A stretch of 23,145 bases of DNA from NCBI GenBank assembly GCA_963626805.1, contig CAVFXS010000011.1, positions 1-23,145 of the forward strand, given 5' to 3'. A program made the translations under genes and the position numbers. Below are positions 14,836 to 22,623 of the stretch, one piece after another (the stretch's first letter is position 1; every line of letters begins with the position of its first letter). Under the pieces are notes generated by a model. The model had not been told where the DNA came from and ran no database searches. It saw only the letters and a list, made by a program, of their open reading frames with translations. The DNA is from CAG-632 sp963626805 (GTDB taxonomy: Bacteria > Bacillota > Clostridia > Lachnospirales > Lachnospiraceae).

Positions 14836-16076
14836 TCTGTTGCTTCTCCACTTAATATCTCTACTGCCTTCTGTAACTGCACATCCTGATCCTCCGGAAT
14901 AACCGGTTCATATTTCAGTTCATCCGGAAGCTCAACTGTCACATCCGGTTCAATCCCTACACCATGAATATCATTTCCGTTTGGTGTAAAATACTTCTGT
15001 GTTGTCAGCTTCACGGCTGAGCCATCAGACAATGGAATCACATGCTGTACAATGCCTTTACCAAAGGTCGTTGTACCGACCAGAGTCGCAATTCCGTGAT
15101 CCTGCATACAGCCGGAGAAGATCTCAGAAGCACTGGCACTGTCTCCATTTACAAGCACTACCATCGGAATATCCAGTGAATGGTCATCCGTTGCTTCATA
15201 GCTGCTGACTACATTTCCATCCCGATCCTTTGTATAAACGATCGTACCTTCCTTCAGAATATAATCGCACATCTCTACTACAACATCCACATAACCGCCC
15301 GGATTATTTCTCAGATCCACGATCAGGGACTGCATACCCTGACTCTGCAGATCATCAACAGCCTTCTCAAACTGTTCTGCTGTCTTCTCGTAGAAATCCG
15401 TAACCTCAATATATCCGATCTTATTATCCTTCATCCTATAGCTGACGGTTGAGTTATCAACGGTCTTACGTTCGATCGTTAAGGTCAGCTCTTCCTCAGT
15501 ACTTGGACGATAAACTGTCACATCCACGGTCGTTCCCGGCTCACCCTTGATCCAGGTCACAACCTCAGAGACATCTTCTCCATCAAGCTTTCTTCCATCG
15601 ACCGCCTGGATAATATCCTTCGGCAGCATACCGGCCTCCTCTGCACCACTGCCCTGAAATACCCGGATAACCGTCAGAGTCTTTGTCGTGGCATCCTGCT
15701 GGATTGATACACCGATTCCTTCATAGGAGCCGGTTGAGGTATTCATCAGATCTGCATATTCGTCTGCTGTATAATATACAGAATACGGATCATCCAGACT
15801 CTCCAGAATTCCTTTATAAATATACTCTTCCCGTTCTTCACTGCTGCTCGCATCAAAGTAGAAATTCTCATCGATCAGATCATTGATGGTATCCACTTTC
15901 TCTTCAACACTTGGTGTATAAAGAGACTGGGAGGTACTGCCATTGGCTGTACTGGTTCCTGTACTGTTGTTACTGTTCCCGATATTACTGATTGACCGGA
16001 AGGAACAGCCTCCGCAGAGAGTTGCTATGATTGCAAGACTGATTCCAACCCTTGATAATTTTGTAAATTTATTCAT
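14832..16076 (-). CDS. CtpA-type S41 C-terminal processing protease with PDZ domain
   Basis: A 414-residue exported serine protease. The N-terminus has a membrane segment ending LCGGC, a possible lipobox with Cys24 as the lipid-bearing residue, then a Ser/Thr/Asn-rich linker (about 30-52). The PDZ domain (about 112-205) starts at SYEGIGVSI and includes ILPKDIIQAVDG-like features. The S41 domain carries DLRNNPGGYVD, the nucleophile Ser315 in GDSASASEIF and Lys340 in TTFGKGIVQ, 25 residues apart as in the Ser/Lys pair of known CtpA proteases. Such enzymes trim or degrade envelope proteins, in some bacteria including peptidoglycan hydrolases. It follows the two M23 genes by 28 bases and overlaps the methyltransferase by four. 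AAAGGAAG is the ribosome binding site. Confidence 0.93.
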   Translation of the reverse strand: MNKFTKLSRVGISLAIIATLCGGCSFRSISNIGNSNNSTGTSTANGSTSQSLYTPSVEEKVDTINDLIDENFYFDASSSEEREEYIYKGILESLDDPYSVYYTADEYADLMNTSTGSYEGIGVSIQQDATTKTLTVIRVFQGSGAEEAGMLPKDIIQAVDGRKLDGEDVSEVVTWIKGEPGTTVDVTVYRPSTEEELTLTIERKTVDNSTVSYRMKDNKIGYIEVTDFYEKTAEQFEKAVDDLQSQGMQSLIVDLRNNPGGYVDVVVEMCDYILKEGTIVYTKDRDGNVVSSYEATDDHSLDIPMVVLVNGDSASASEIFSGCMQDHGIATLVGTTTFGKGIVQHVIPLSDGSAVKLTTQKYFTPNGNDIHGVGIEPDVTVELPDELKYEPVIPEDQDVQLQKAVEILSGEATE

Positions 16077-16104
16077 GTCTGCTTCCTTTCATGCCTGCAA
16101 TTCC

Positions 16105-17301
16105 TTAATAATAATTCATCGGATTTACGGAGTAGCTGGAACTCAGATATCCGCCCACCCGGACTTCAAAATGAAGATGTCGTCCCTGTGTTGCCCCCGT
16201 AGCACCGGATAACATAATCGTATCACCTGCATTTACATACTGTCCGGCTGAAACATACAGCACGGAGGCATGCATATAAATCGTATACAGACCATCACCA
16301 TGACTGATAATAATCCAGTTGCCGGCCGTAGCACTTCTCTGTGCCAGAACTACCACACCACTGGCTGCTGCCACGATCGGAGTACCGTCCGGACATCCGA
16401 TATCTATTCCGTAATGATTCGCTGTAACTACACCGGATGCCTCTCTGGTTCCAAATCCGGAGTTAATCCGATAACTGGATGGACATGGCCATATCAGTGC
16501 GCCGCCCTGATATGGTACATACTCGCTACCACCGACCGTACCGCCTTCGCCGCCTTGCTCTCTGGCTTTTCTGGCTGCTTCTTCAATCTCTGCGATCCGA
16601 GCAGCCGCTGCCTGAATCTCTGCATCGTACTGTTCTACCAGCTTCTGCTGATCTGTAATCATCTGATCATACTTCGCCATCTCTGCATTCTTTTCATCCA
16701 ATACCTGAGAGACTGCCGTCTCTTCTTCCTGAACCTGTGCTGTGATCTTCTCGACTTCTGCCAGATTGTTCTCCAGCATCTGCTCATCGTTTGCAATCGT
16801 CTCCCGGATCTGTATCAGGGTCTCCAACATATTATAATCATAATCCGCCATTGCTGACACATATTCCGGCTCATTCAGAAGATCACTCATGGAACCGACA
16901 TCCATCAGTGCCGAAACATAATCCTCATCGCCATTCTCATACATGTACTGGATTCTGGTACACATCTCCGCATACTGCGTCTGTTCATCCTGCTTCGCCT
17001 GCTCCAGCTCTGCCTGTTTTGTCTCGATCTGGCTTTCCAGATCCGCCTTCTGCTTATTCAAATCATCGATCTTGGTCTCCAGCTCTGTCAGCTGTCCGTC
17101 CAGCTCATAAATCTTATTCTGGACTTCTGCCTGCTCGCCTTTCAGACCATCCAGAACCTTCTCCGCATTCGCCTTATTATCCTCCGCATCCTGCTGTTCC
17201 TGCTTTGCATCATCAAGGTTATCCGCAAATACCTGAACCGTCATCAGGCATACCAGTCCGACCGCCAGAATTGTTTTCAAACCTCTTAGCCATTTCTTCA
17301 T
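16105..17301 (-). CDS. Secreted coiled-coil M23 peptidase, second copy
   Basis: A 398-residue peptidoglycan hydrolase of the EnvC/PcsB-like layout. Signal peptide is about 1-26 (KTILAVGLVCLMTVQVFA, cleavage near AFADN-like VFA|DN). Then comes a long coiled coil (about 28-250, many EQQDAEDNKANAEKVL-type heptads and AAAARIAEIEEAARKARE), a Gly-rich hinge with YVPYQGG, and a LytM/M23 domain (about 267-398). Metal ligands are visible: His296 and Asp300 in NHYGIDIG, His375 and His377 in HLHFEV, plus His344 in YMHAS, so it should be an active endopeptidase. In related systems FtsEX binds the coiled coil and switches the hydrolase on. It starts 15 bases after its paralogue and has a looser ribosome binding site (AAAGGA). 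Substrate bond unknown. Confidence 0.93.
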   Translation of the reverse strand: MKKWLRGLKTILAVGLVCLMTVQVFADNLDDAKQEQQDAEDNKANAEKVLDGLKGEQAEVQNKIYELDGQLTELETKIDDLNKQKADLESQIETKQAELEQAKQDEQTQYAEMCTRIQYMYENGDEDYVSALMDVGSMSDLLNEPEYVSAMADYDYNMLETLIQIRETIANDEQMLENNLAEVEKITAQVQEEETAVSQVLDEKNAEMAKYDQMITDQQKLVEQYDAEIQAAAARIAEIEEAARKAREQGGEGGTVGGSEYVPYQGGALIWPCPSSYRINSGFGTREASGVVTANHYGIDIGCPDGTPIVAAASGVVVLAQRSATAGNWIIISHGDGLYTIYMHASVLYVSAGQYVNAGDTIMLSGATGATQGRHLHFEVRVGGYLSSSYSVNPMNYY

Positions 17302-17316
17302 TTTATCTCACGTCCT

Positions 17317-18492
17317 TTATTGGAAATATGACATAGGGTCTACTGCATATGCAGATGTATAACCACCTACACCCACCCCGAAATGTAAATGCGGTCCCGT
17401 TGACCAACCGGTCGAACCTACCAACAGGATCGTATCACCTGCGTTTACGTACTGTCCTTCTGATACCAGAAGCTGCGATGCATGCATATACATCGTATAC
17501 AATCCATTTCCATGACTGATCACTACCCAGTTTCCAGCAGATGCACTATAACGTGCTATCACCACCACGCCACTGGCTGCCGCCACGCCCGGCGTTCCGG
17601 TCGGTGCGCCGATATCAATCCCCTTATGGTTGGCATTCACATATCCGCCATCCGGAGTCCGGTAGCCGAAATAGGAAGTGATTCTCGTACTGGATGGACA
17701 TGGCCATACGAATGTACCACCGGAGTATGGAACAAATTCTCCTCTCTCCTGTGCTTTTCTGGCTGCCTCTTCCAGTTCTGCGATTCTGGCTGCTGCCGCC
17801 TGAACCTCAGCATCGTATTCTGCGATCACCTTCTCCTGTCTGGCAATCTGATCATTATATTTTGCAACCTCCTGTGACTTCGTTTCAATCAACTGATTTA
17901 CAGTTGTCTGCTCCGCCTCCACCTCAGAGGTCATCTGCTCCACTGCCGCCAGATCAATCTGCAGCTGCTGCTCGTCATTCGCGATCGTCTGTCTGGTCTC
18001 AACCAGCTGCTCCAGCATACTGTAATCATAATCTGCCATTGCTGACACATATTCCGGCTGGTTCAGCATATCACTCATAGACTCTGAACTCATCAGTACA
18101 TCCGCATAGCTGACACCGCTATTTTCATACAGGAACCGGATTCTGGTACACATATCCGCATACTGCTGCTGTTCCTTCTTCTTTGCCTCTTCCAATTCTG
18201 TCTGTTTCACTTCGATTCGATTTTCCAGATCTGCCTTCTGATTATTCAAATCTGTAATTCGGGTCTGAATTTCCTCCAGCTGCTGATCCAGTTCTTTTAC
18301 ATATGCTTCAATATTGGCTTTGCTCGATTCCAGACCTGCCAGAATCTGCTGTGCATTATCACGGTTATTCTCTGCGTCCTGCTTATCCTGTTTTGCATCA
18401 TCCATAGAAGTCGCAAATGCCTGTGTCGAAATCGTTGCAACCATCATAACTGCCAAAACCGTTTTTAATACCTGCAGAACCTTTTTTCTCAT
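17317..18492 (-). CDS. Secreted coiled-coil M23 peptidase, first copy
   Basis: A paralogue of the next gene with the same order: signal peptide (about 1-28, LKTVLAVMMVATISTQAFA), coiled coil (about 30-240), short hinge FVPYSGG and LytM/M23 domain with His289, Asp293 (NHKGIDIG), His368 and His370 (HLHFGV). It differs in the metal-motif neighbour (Gly for Glu after HLHF), a shorter hinge without the extra Gly-rich insert, and a Gln-ending C-terminus. The start is ambiguous: ATG 18492 follows AGGTGATAGGG, while GTG 18501 directly abuts the ftsX stop. It is the hydrolase closest to ftsEX and so the most likely direct partner. An active endopeptidase by its residues. Confidence 0.93.
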   Translation of the reverse strand: MRKKVLQVLKTVLAVMMVATISTQAFATSMDDAKQDKQDAENNRDNAQQILAGLESSKANIEAYVKELDQQLEEIQTRITDLNNQKADLENRIEVKQTELEEAKKKEQQQYADMCTRIRFLYENSGVSYADVLMSSESMSDMLNQPEYVSAMADYDYSMLEQLVETRQTIANDEQQLQIDLAAVEQMTSEVEAEQTTVNQLIETKSQEVAKYNDQIARQEKVIAEYDAEVQAAAARIAELEEAARKAQERGEFVPYSGGTFVWPCPSSTRITSYFGYRTPDGGYVNANHKGIDIGAPTGTPGVAAASGVVVIARYSASAGNWVVISHGNGLYTMYMHASQLLVSEGQYVNAGDTILLVGSTGWSTGPHLHFGVGVGGYTSAYAVDPMSYFQ

Positions 18493-18501
18493 CCCTATCA
18501 C

Positions 18502-19413
18502 CTATACCTTCAAATGCTTCCTCGTTGTTACCATACTTCCCACAAAGCCGATTCCGATACCGATCAACAGACAGACCGGGATCAATGTCTGGAACACTTC
18601 CCCTCTCGGCAGAAAATTCAACCAGGTATCAAAGATAGAGAACCGGTTCACCAGAAACTCCACAACCATTCCATACATGAAGTATAAGAATACGCATGGC
18701 ACTGTCGAGCCGACTAATCCGATCGTAATACCCTCTACAATAAACGGTGCCCGTACAAAGAAATCGGTTGCACCAATCAGTTTCATAATCGCAATCTCTT
18801 CCTTCCGGATCGTAATACCGATTGTAATCGTATTACTGATCAGGAATATAGATACCAGCAGCAGGATCACAATAACACCTACGGAAGCATAACCGACCAG
18901 GGAGTTAATGGATGCCAGATTCTCTGCCGTCATCTCGGACGAATTTACCTTCCTGACACCATCCAGGCCTTCCAGGAAGGATACAAACTCTGCCTGCTTT
19001 GACACGTCCGAAATCGTTATGTTATAAGATGCATAATTCTGCAATGGATTGGAGGAACCAAATGCCTGATCGATCTTCTCCTGATCACCCTTATACATCT
19101 TCAGAGAGAATTCTTTCCACGCATCCTCTGCAGATACAAAGTCCATAGTATTAACCTCTTCCCGTATCCGGATCTGCTCTCCGATATTATCAATCTGCTC
19201 CTGTGTCGCATCCTCATCAAAGAATACTGTAATGGAAACAGACTTCTCCATTTCCGACATCATTGCTTCAAAGTTCACGACTATTCCGTAAAAAATACCA
19301 AACAGAAACAGACACGCCACAATGGTACCAACGGATGCCAGTGAGAACAGCAGATTTCGTCTGATATTTTTCAGCCCCTGTACGAAACAGTAACCTAATG
19401 TACTAATCTTCAT
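18502..19413 (-). CDS. ftsX: Cell-division ABC transporter permease FtsX
   Basis: A 303-residue membrane protein with the FtsX topology: first helix about 20-45 (SLASVGTIVACLFLFGIFYG), an extracellular domain (about 46-168) with ISITVFFDEDATQEQI-like strands, then three helices (about 172-198, 222-250, 275-298). The conserved cytoplasmic segment TITIGITIRKEEIAIMKLIGAT is present. With FtsE it forms a complex that does not transport but transmits ATP hydrolysis to an extracellular peptidoglycan hydrolase. It overlaps ftsE by 11 bases, with its ribosome binding site AAGGTGG inside ftsE, and is directly followed by the M23 gene. Confidence 0.96.
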   Translation of the reverse strand: MKISTLGYCFVQGLKNIRRNLLFSLASVGTIVACLFLFGIFYGIVVNFEAMMSEMEKSVSITVFFDEDATQEQIDNIGEQIRIREEVNTMDFVSAEDAWKEFSLKMYKGDQEKIDQAFGSSNPLQNYASYNITISDVSKQAEFVSFLEGLDGVRKVNSSEMTAENLASINSLVGYASVGVIVILLLVSIFLISNTITIGITIRKEEIAIMKLIGATDFFVRAPFIVEGITIGLVGSTVPCVFLYFMYGMVVEFLVNRFSIFDTWLNFLPRGEVFQTLIPVCLLIGIGIGFVGSMVTTRKHLKV

Positions 19414-20089
19414 CTATATATCCACCTTTTTTCACATCACTAATAATAGTACCTTTCTTCAAGGTAACTACACGTTTCTTCATTGCATTTACAATTTCCC
19501 GATTGTGCGTTACTACTACTACAGTCGTTCCACGCTTGTTCACTTCCTCCAGCAGATTCATAATATCCCATGAATTCTTCGGATCCAAATTTCCGGTTGG
19601 TTCATCCGCCAACAGAATCGATGGATTATTCACTAACGCTCTGGCTAATGCAACGCGCTGCTGCTCACCACCGGACAGCTCCCTTGGATATGATTTATAT
19701 TTATCACCCAGCCCTACCAATGTAAGCATGGATGGCACCTGTCTCCGGATAAACCGTGGCGGTGTTTCTACAATTCTCTGTGCAAATGCTACATTCTCAT
19801 ATACCGTCCGGTCCTTTAGAAGGCGGAAATTCTGGAATACAACCCCAATCTCCCGTCGCATCTTCGGAATATCCTTCCGTTTCAGCTTTGAGAACTTCTT
19901 TCCGTTAATTGAGATATCACCGGATGTCGGATTCAGCTCCTTCATCAACAGCTTCATCAGTGTCGTCTTACCAGAGCCACTGCTTCCTACAATAAATACA
20001 AACTCACCTTTTTCAATCGTCAGACTGATATCATTCAACGCGGTTGTCCCCGTTGGATATTTCATTGTTACATGGTCCAGCACCAACAT
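19403..20089 (-). CDS. ftsE: Cell-division ATP-binding protein FtsE
   Basis: A 228-residue ABC ATPase with all motifs: Walker A GSSGSGKT (35-42), Q-loop VVFQNFRLL, signature LSGGEQQRVALARAL, Walker B ILLADEPTGNLD and switch VVVVTHNRE. The beginning MLVLDHVTMKYPTGTTAL is typical of FtsE, and the adjacent ftsX confirms it. It acts on the cytoplasmic face and drives FtsX-mediated control of cell-wall hydrolases during growth and division. AAAGGGG is the ribosome binding site, 18 bases after the regulator gene, so the two are cotranscribed. Confidence 0.97.
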   Translation of the reverse strand: MLVLDHVTMKYPTGTTALNDISLTIEKGEFVFIVGSSGSGKTTLMKLLMKELNPTSGDISINGKKFSKLKRKDIPKMRREIGVVFQNFRLLKDRTVYENVAFAQRIVETPPRFIRRQVPSMLTLVGLGDKYKSYPRELSGGEQQRVALARALVNNPSILLADEPTGNLDPKNSWDIMNLLEEVNKRGTTVVVVTHNREIVNAMKKRVVTLKKGTIISDVKKGGYIDED

Positions 20090-20107
20090 GTCCTGTGCCC
20101 CTTTCTT

Positions 20108-21196
20108 TTAGTAATCTAAAGATTCCATGTACTTCATATATTTCACAACCATCAAGGCAATCTTGAATGTGATTGCATCTTCAAATACACGCAAATCCAG
20201 TCCGGTACTCTTCTGTAATTTATCCAGACGATATACCAGTGTATTTCGATGAATATACAGCTGTCTGGAAGTCTCTGATACATTCAGGCTGTTCTCAAAG
20301 AACTTGTTGATTGTTACCAGCGTCTCCTCATCAAATTCATCCGGGGATTTGTTATCAAAAATCTCCTTAATAAACATCTTACACAATGGAATCGGGAGCT
20401 GATAAATCAAACGGCCGATTCCCAGGTTACTATATGCAATAATATTCCGGTTTCCATAAAAGATCTTTCCGACATCCAGTGCCATCTTTGCCTCTTTATA
20501 GGAACGCGAAACCTCCTTGATTTCATTTACAATGGTTCCGTATGCAACATGAACGGTAGACATTGCTTCGGTGTTCAGCATATCCACGATCACCTTCGCA
20601 GTCTTATTCATATCGTCATAGGATTCATTCACCTTTACTTCCTTTACAAGGATAATATTCTTCTCATCAACCGCCGTAATAAAATCCTTTGACTTTGCCG
20701 AAAAAATATTGCGGACAGTCTCCAACGCATTGGTATCCTTCTCATTCTTCGTCTCAATAATAAATACAACCCGTCTCACATCGGTCTCAATGTGTAATTT
20801 CTTTGCCCGATTATAAATATCAACCAGAAGCAGATTGTCCAGTAACAGATTTTTAATAAAGTTGTCCTTATCAAACCGCTCCTTATATGCTACCAGAAGG
20901 TTTTGTACCTGGAATGCAGCAATCTTACCGATCATATAAACATCATCTGTTTTTCCCTTTGCCAGAATCACGTACTCCAGCTGGTTATCATCAAATACTT
21001 TAAAAAACTGATTACCCTGTAACACCTGACTCTCTGCCGGTGACTCCACAAACGAAAGAACCGCCTTCTCATATTCATCCGCATCTCGCAAAGTCGATGC
21101 CAATACCTTACCTTCCGTATCCATTACGCATAAATCAATTCTTGTAATCCCCTTAATTCCCTCAATCGTATCCTGTAAGATCTGATTTGAAATCAT
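20108..21196 (-). CDS. PucR/CdaR-type transcriptional regulator leading the ftsEX operon
   Basis: A 362-residue regulator. The N-terminal part (about 1-110: LQDTIEGIKGITRIDLCVMD, then GKVLASTL) resembles the sugar-diacid/PAS-like sensor domain of CdaR proteins. A GGDEF-fold-like middle follows (about 140-250). The end carries the PucR-type helix-turn-helix (about 300-350): FFENSLNVSETSRQLYIHRN, then TLVYRLDKLQKSTGLDL. The start at 21196 is favoured because AAAGGAG is eight bases upstream; GTG 21205 is an in-frame alternative. It is first in the operon, 18 bases before ftsE. Family members usually activate nearby genes in response to a small molecule, so it may tune ftsEX and the hydrolases; the ligand is unknown. 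UgpC-type sugar ATPase lies just upstream in a separate unit. Confidence 0.88.
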   Translation of the reverse strand: MISNQILQDTIEGIKGITRIDLCVMDTEGKVLASTLRDADEYEKAVLSFVESPAESQVLQGNQFFKVFDDNQLEYVILAKGKTDDVYMIGKIAAFQVQNLLVAYKERFDKDNFIKNLLLDNLLLVDIYNRAKKLHIETDVRRVVFIIETKNEKDTNALETVRNIFSAKSKDFITAVDEKNIILVKEVKVNESYDDMNKTAKVIVDMLNTEAMSTVHVAYGTIVNEIKEVSRSYKEAKMALDVGKIFYGNRNIIAYSNLGIGRLIYQLPIPLCKMFIKEIFDNKSPDEFDEETLVTINKFFENSLNVSETSRQLYIHRNTLVYRLDKLQKSTGLDLRVFEDAITFKIALMVVKYMKYMESLDY

Positions 21197-21238
21197 TCCG
21201 TTCACTCCTTTACCATATATAGCTACACCCTTTTTCCT

Positions 21239-21247
21239 ATTTTAGCA
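21239..21247 (-). promoter_or_regulatory. Extended -10 promoter of the regulator-ftsEX operon
   Basis: Minus strand: TGC (21245-21247) then TAAAAT (21239-21244), with no good -35 at 17 bases. It begins right at the end of the U tract of the ugpC terminator, about 43 bases before the regulator ATG. Confidence 0.5.
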
Positions 21248-21248
21248 T

Positions 21249-21287
21249 AAAAAAAGGAGGAAATACATGAAAAAATGTATTTCCTCC
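21249..21287 (-). terminator. Terminator of the UgpC-type ATPase gene
   Basis: Minus strand: perfect 13-bp stem GGAGGAAATACAT/ATGTATTTCCTCC (21275-21287 with 21256-21268), six-base loop, then seven T (21249-21255). Strong rho-independent signal about 43 bases after the stop. Confidence 0.9.
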
Positions 21288-21330
21288 AAAAATTTCATAT
21301 TTTAGACATATTTTTTGTAAAAAACACAAA

Positions 21331-22443
21331 CTAGTTAACTACAACCTGCTCGGTTTCCTTATCAAAGATATGAATCTTGCTTAAGTCGAATGCTAACTGT
21401 ACGGTATCACCAGGTCTTGCTGTTGTACGAGCATTTACTCTTGCAGTAATGTCGAACTGATCAATTGTGAAGTACAGGTAAACTTCTGCACCTAACATTT
21501 CGTAGATATTAATCTTAGCATCAATGATACTCTCTGGAGAAGACTCAATGAACAGCTGCTCATCATGAATGTTCTCCGGACGGATACCTAAGATAACTTC
21601 CTTATCAATGTAGTTCATTTCGATCAACTTAGCTGCCTTTGTATCAGGAACCTTGATTGAATGTGAACCAAACATTAATAATACATCTGAACCAGACTTA
21701 ACAACCTTACAATCAATGAAGTTCATTGGAGGCATACCCATGAAACCAGCTACGAATAAGTTACATGGCTTGTCATATAAGTTCTGAGGAGTATCAACCT
21801 GCTGAATAATACCATCCTTCATAACTACGATTCTGGTACCCAGTGTCATAGCTTCGGTCTGGTCATGTGTTACGTAGATGATAGTTGTCTGTAATCTCTG
21901 ATGTAACTTAGAAATCTCAACACGCATCTGAACACGTAACTTAGCATCCAGGTTTGACAGTGGCTCATCCATCAGGAATACCTTTGGTTCACGAACAATA
22001 GCACGTCCCATAGCAACACGCTGTCTCTGACCACCGGATAAAGCCTTTGGCTTACGGTCTAACAAATGCTCGATATCAAGAATCTTAGCAGCCTCATGTA
22101 CCTGCTTGCTGATCTTCTCAGCCGGAACCTTTCTCAGCTTCAGACCAAATGCCATGTTATCAAATACGCTCATATGCGGATACAAAGCGTAGTTCTGGAA
22201 TACCATTGCAATATCTCTGTCCTTTGGCTCAACGTCGTTTACTAACTTATCGCCAATCCATAACTCGCCCTGGGTAATATCTTCCAGACCTGCAATCATA
22301 CGTAATGTAGTAGACTTACCACATCCAGATGGTCCTACGAAGATGATAAATTCCTTGTCCTCAATTTCAAGATTGAAGTCCTTAACTGCATTGAAGCCGT
22401 TAGGATAAATCTTGTAAATATTCTTCAATGATAAACTAGCCAT
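21331..22443 (-). CDS. ugpC: UgpC/MsmX-type sugar ABC transporter ATPase
   Basis: A 370-residue ATPase of the MalK/UgpC/MsmX group. The nucleotide-binding domain has Walker A GPSGCGKST (37-45), Q-loop MVFQNYALYPHMSV, signature LSGGQRQRVAMGRA, Walker B VFLMDEPLSNLDAKLR and switch IYVTHDQTEAMTL. The C-terminal OB-type regulatory domain (about 240-370; LGIRPENIHDE, ARTTARPGDTVQLAFD) completes the family layout. No permease or binding protein is next to it, which fits a shared ATPase energising several sugar importers, as MsmX does in Bacillus. Codon choice is distinct (CGT, GCT and GTT frequent), suggesting high expression. AAGGAGGAATTTTG gives a near-ideal ribosome binding site. It is monocistronic with its own promoter and terminator. 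The exact sugar is not readable; msmX or msmK would be equally fair names. Confidence 0.93.
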   Translation of the reverse strand: MASLSLKNIYKIYPNGFNAVKDFNLEIEDKEFIIFVGPSGCGKSTTLRMIAGLEDITQGELWIGDKLVNDVEPKDRDIAMVFQNYALYPHMSVFDNMAFGLKLRKVPAEKISKQVHEAAKILDIEHLLDRKPKALSGGQRQRVAMGRAIVREPKVFLMDEPLSNLDAKLRVQMRVEISKLHQRLQTTIIYVTHDQTEAMTLGTRIVVMKDGIIQQVDTPQNLYDKPCNLFVAGFMGMPPMNFIDCKVVKSGSDVLLMFGSHSIKVPDTKAAKLIEMNYIDKEVILGIRPENIHDEQLFIESSPESIIDAKINIYEMLGAEVYLYFTIDQFDITARVNARTTARPGDTVQLAFDLSKIHIFDKETEQVVVN

Positions 22444-22476
22444 TCAAAATTCCTCCTTGGATTATGCTTAATATTC

Positions 22477-22516
22477 TGACTAACGATAGTCATATGATAC
22501 CTCATTTGCCTTTCAA
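22477..22516 (-). promoter_or_regulatory. Candidate promoter with overlapping operator-like repeat upstream of ugpC
   Basis: Minus strand: -35 TTGAAA (22511-22516), 16 bases, -10 TATGAC (22489-22494). A perfect inverted repeat TGACTA-ACGA-TAGTCA (22477-22492) overlaps the -10 and the expected start, where a repressor could bind. The flanking leader (22444-22623) is strongly AT-rich. Confidence 0.45.
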
Positions 22517-22623
22517 AAACCATATTACTATTCAACAAATAAACTTTCCTTAATTTGTGAATTCTGTATATTGACGTTTGAATTTGTGCAATTCTATTAA
22601 TTTTAATCTTTTTTTCTCGTATA

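Noticed and set aside
16270..17336. Long plus-strand frames opposite the M23 hydrolase gene
   Set aside because: They mirror the repetitive coiled-coil codons of the real minus-strand gene; no initiation signals.
19503..20111. 202-codon plus-strand frame opposite ftsE
   Set aside because: Antisense to a complete ABC ATPase gene with all motifs intact.
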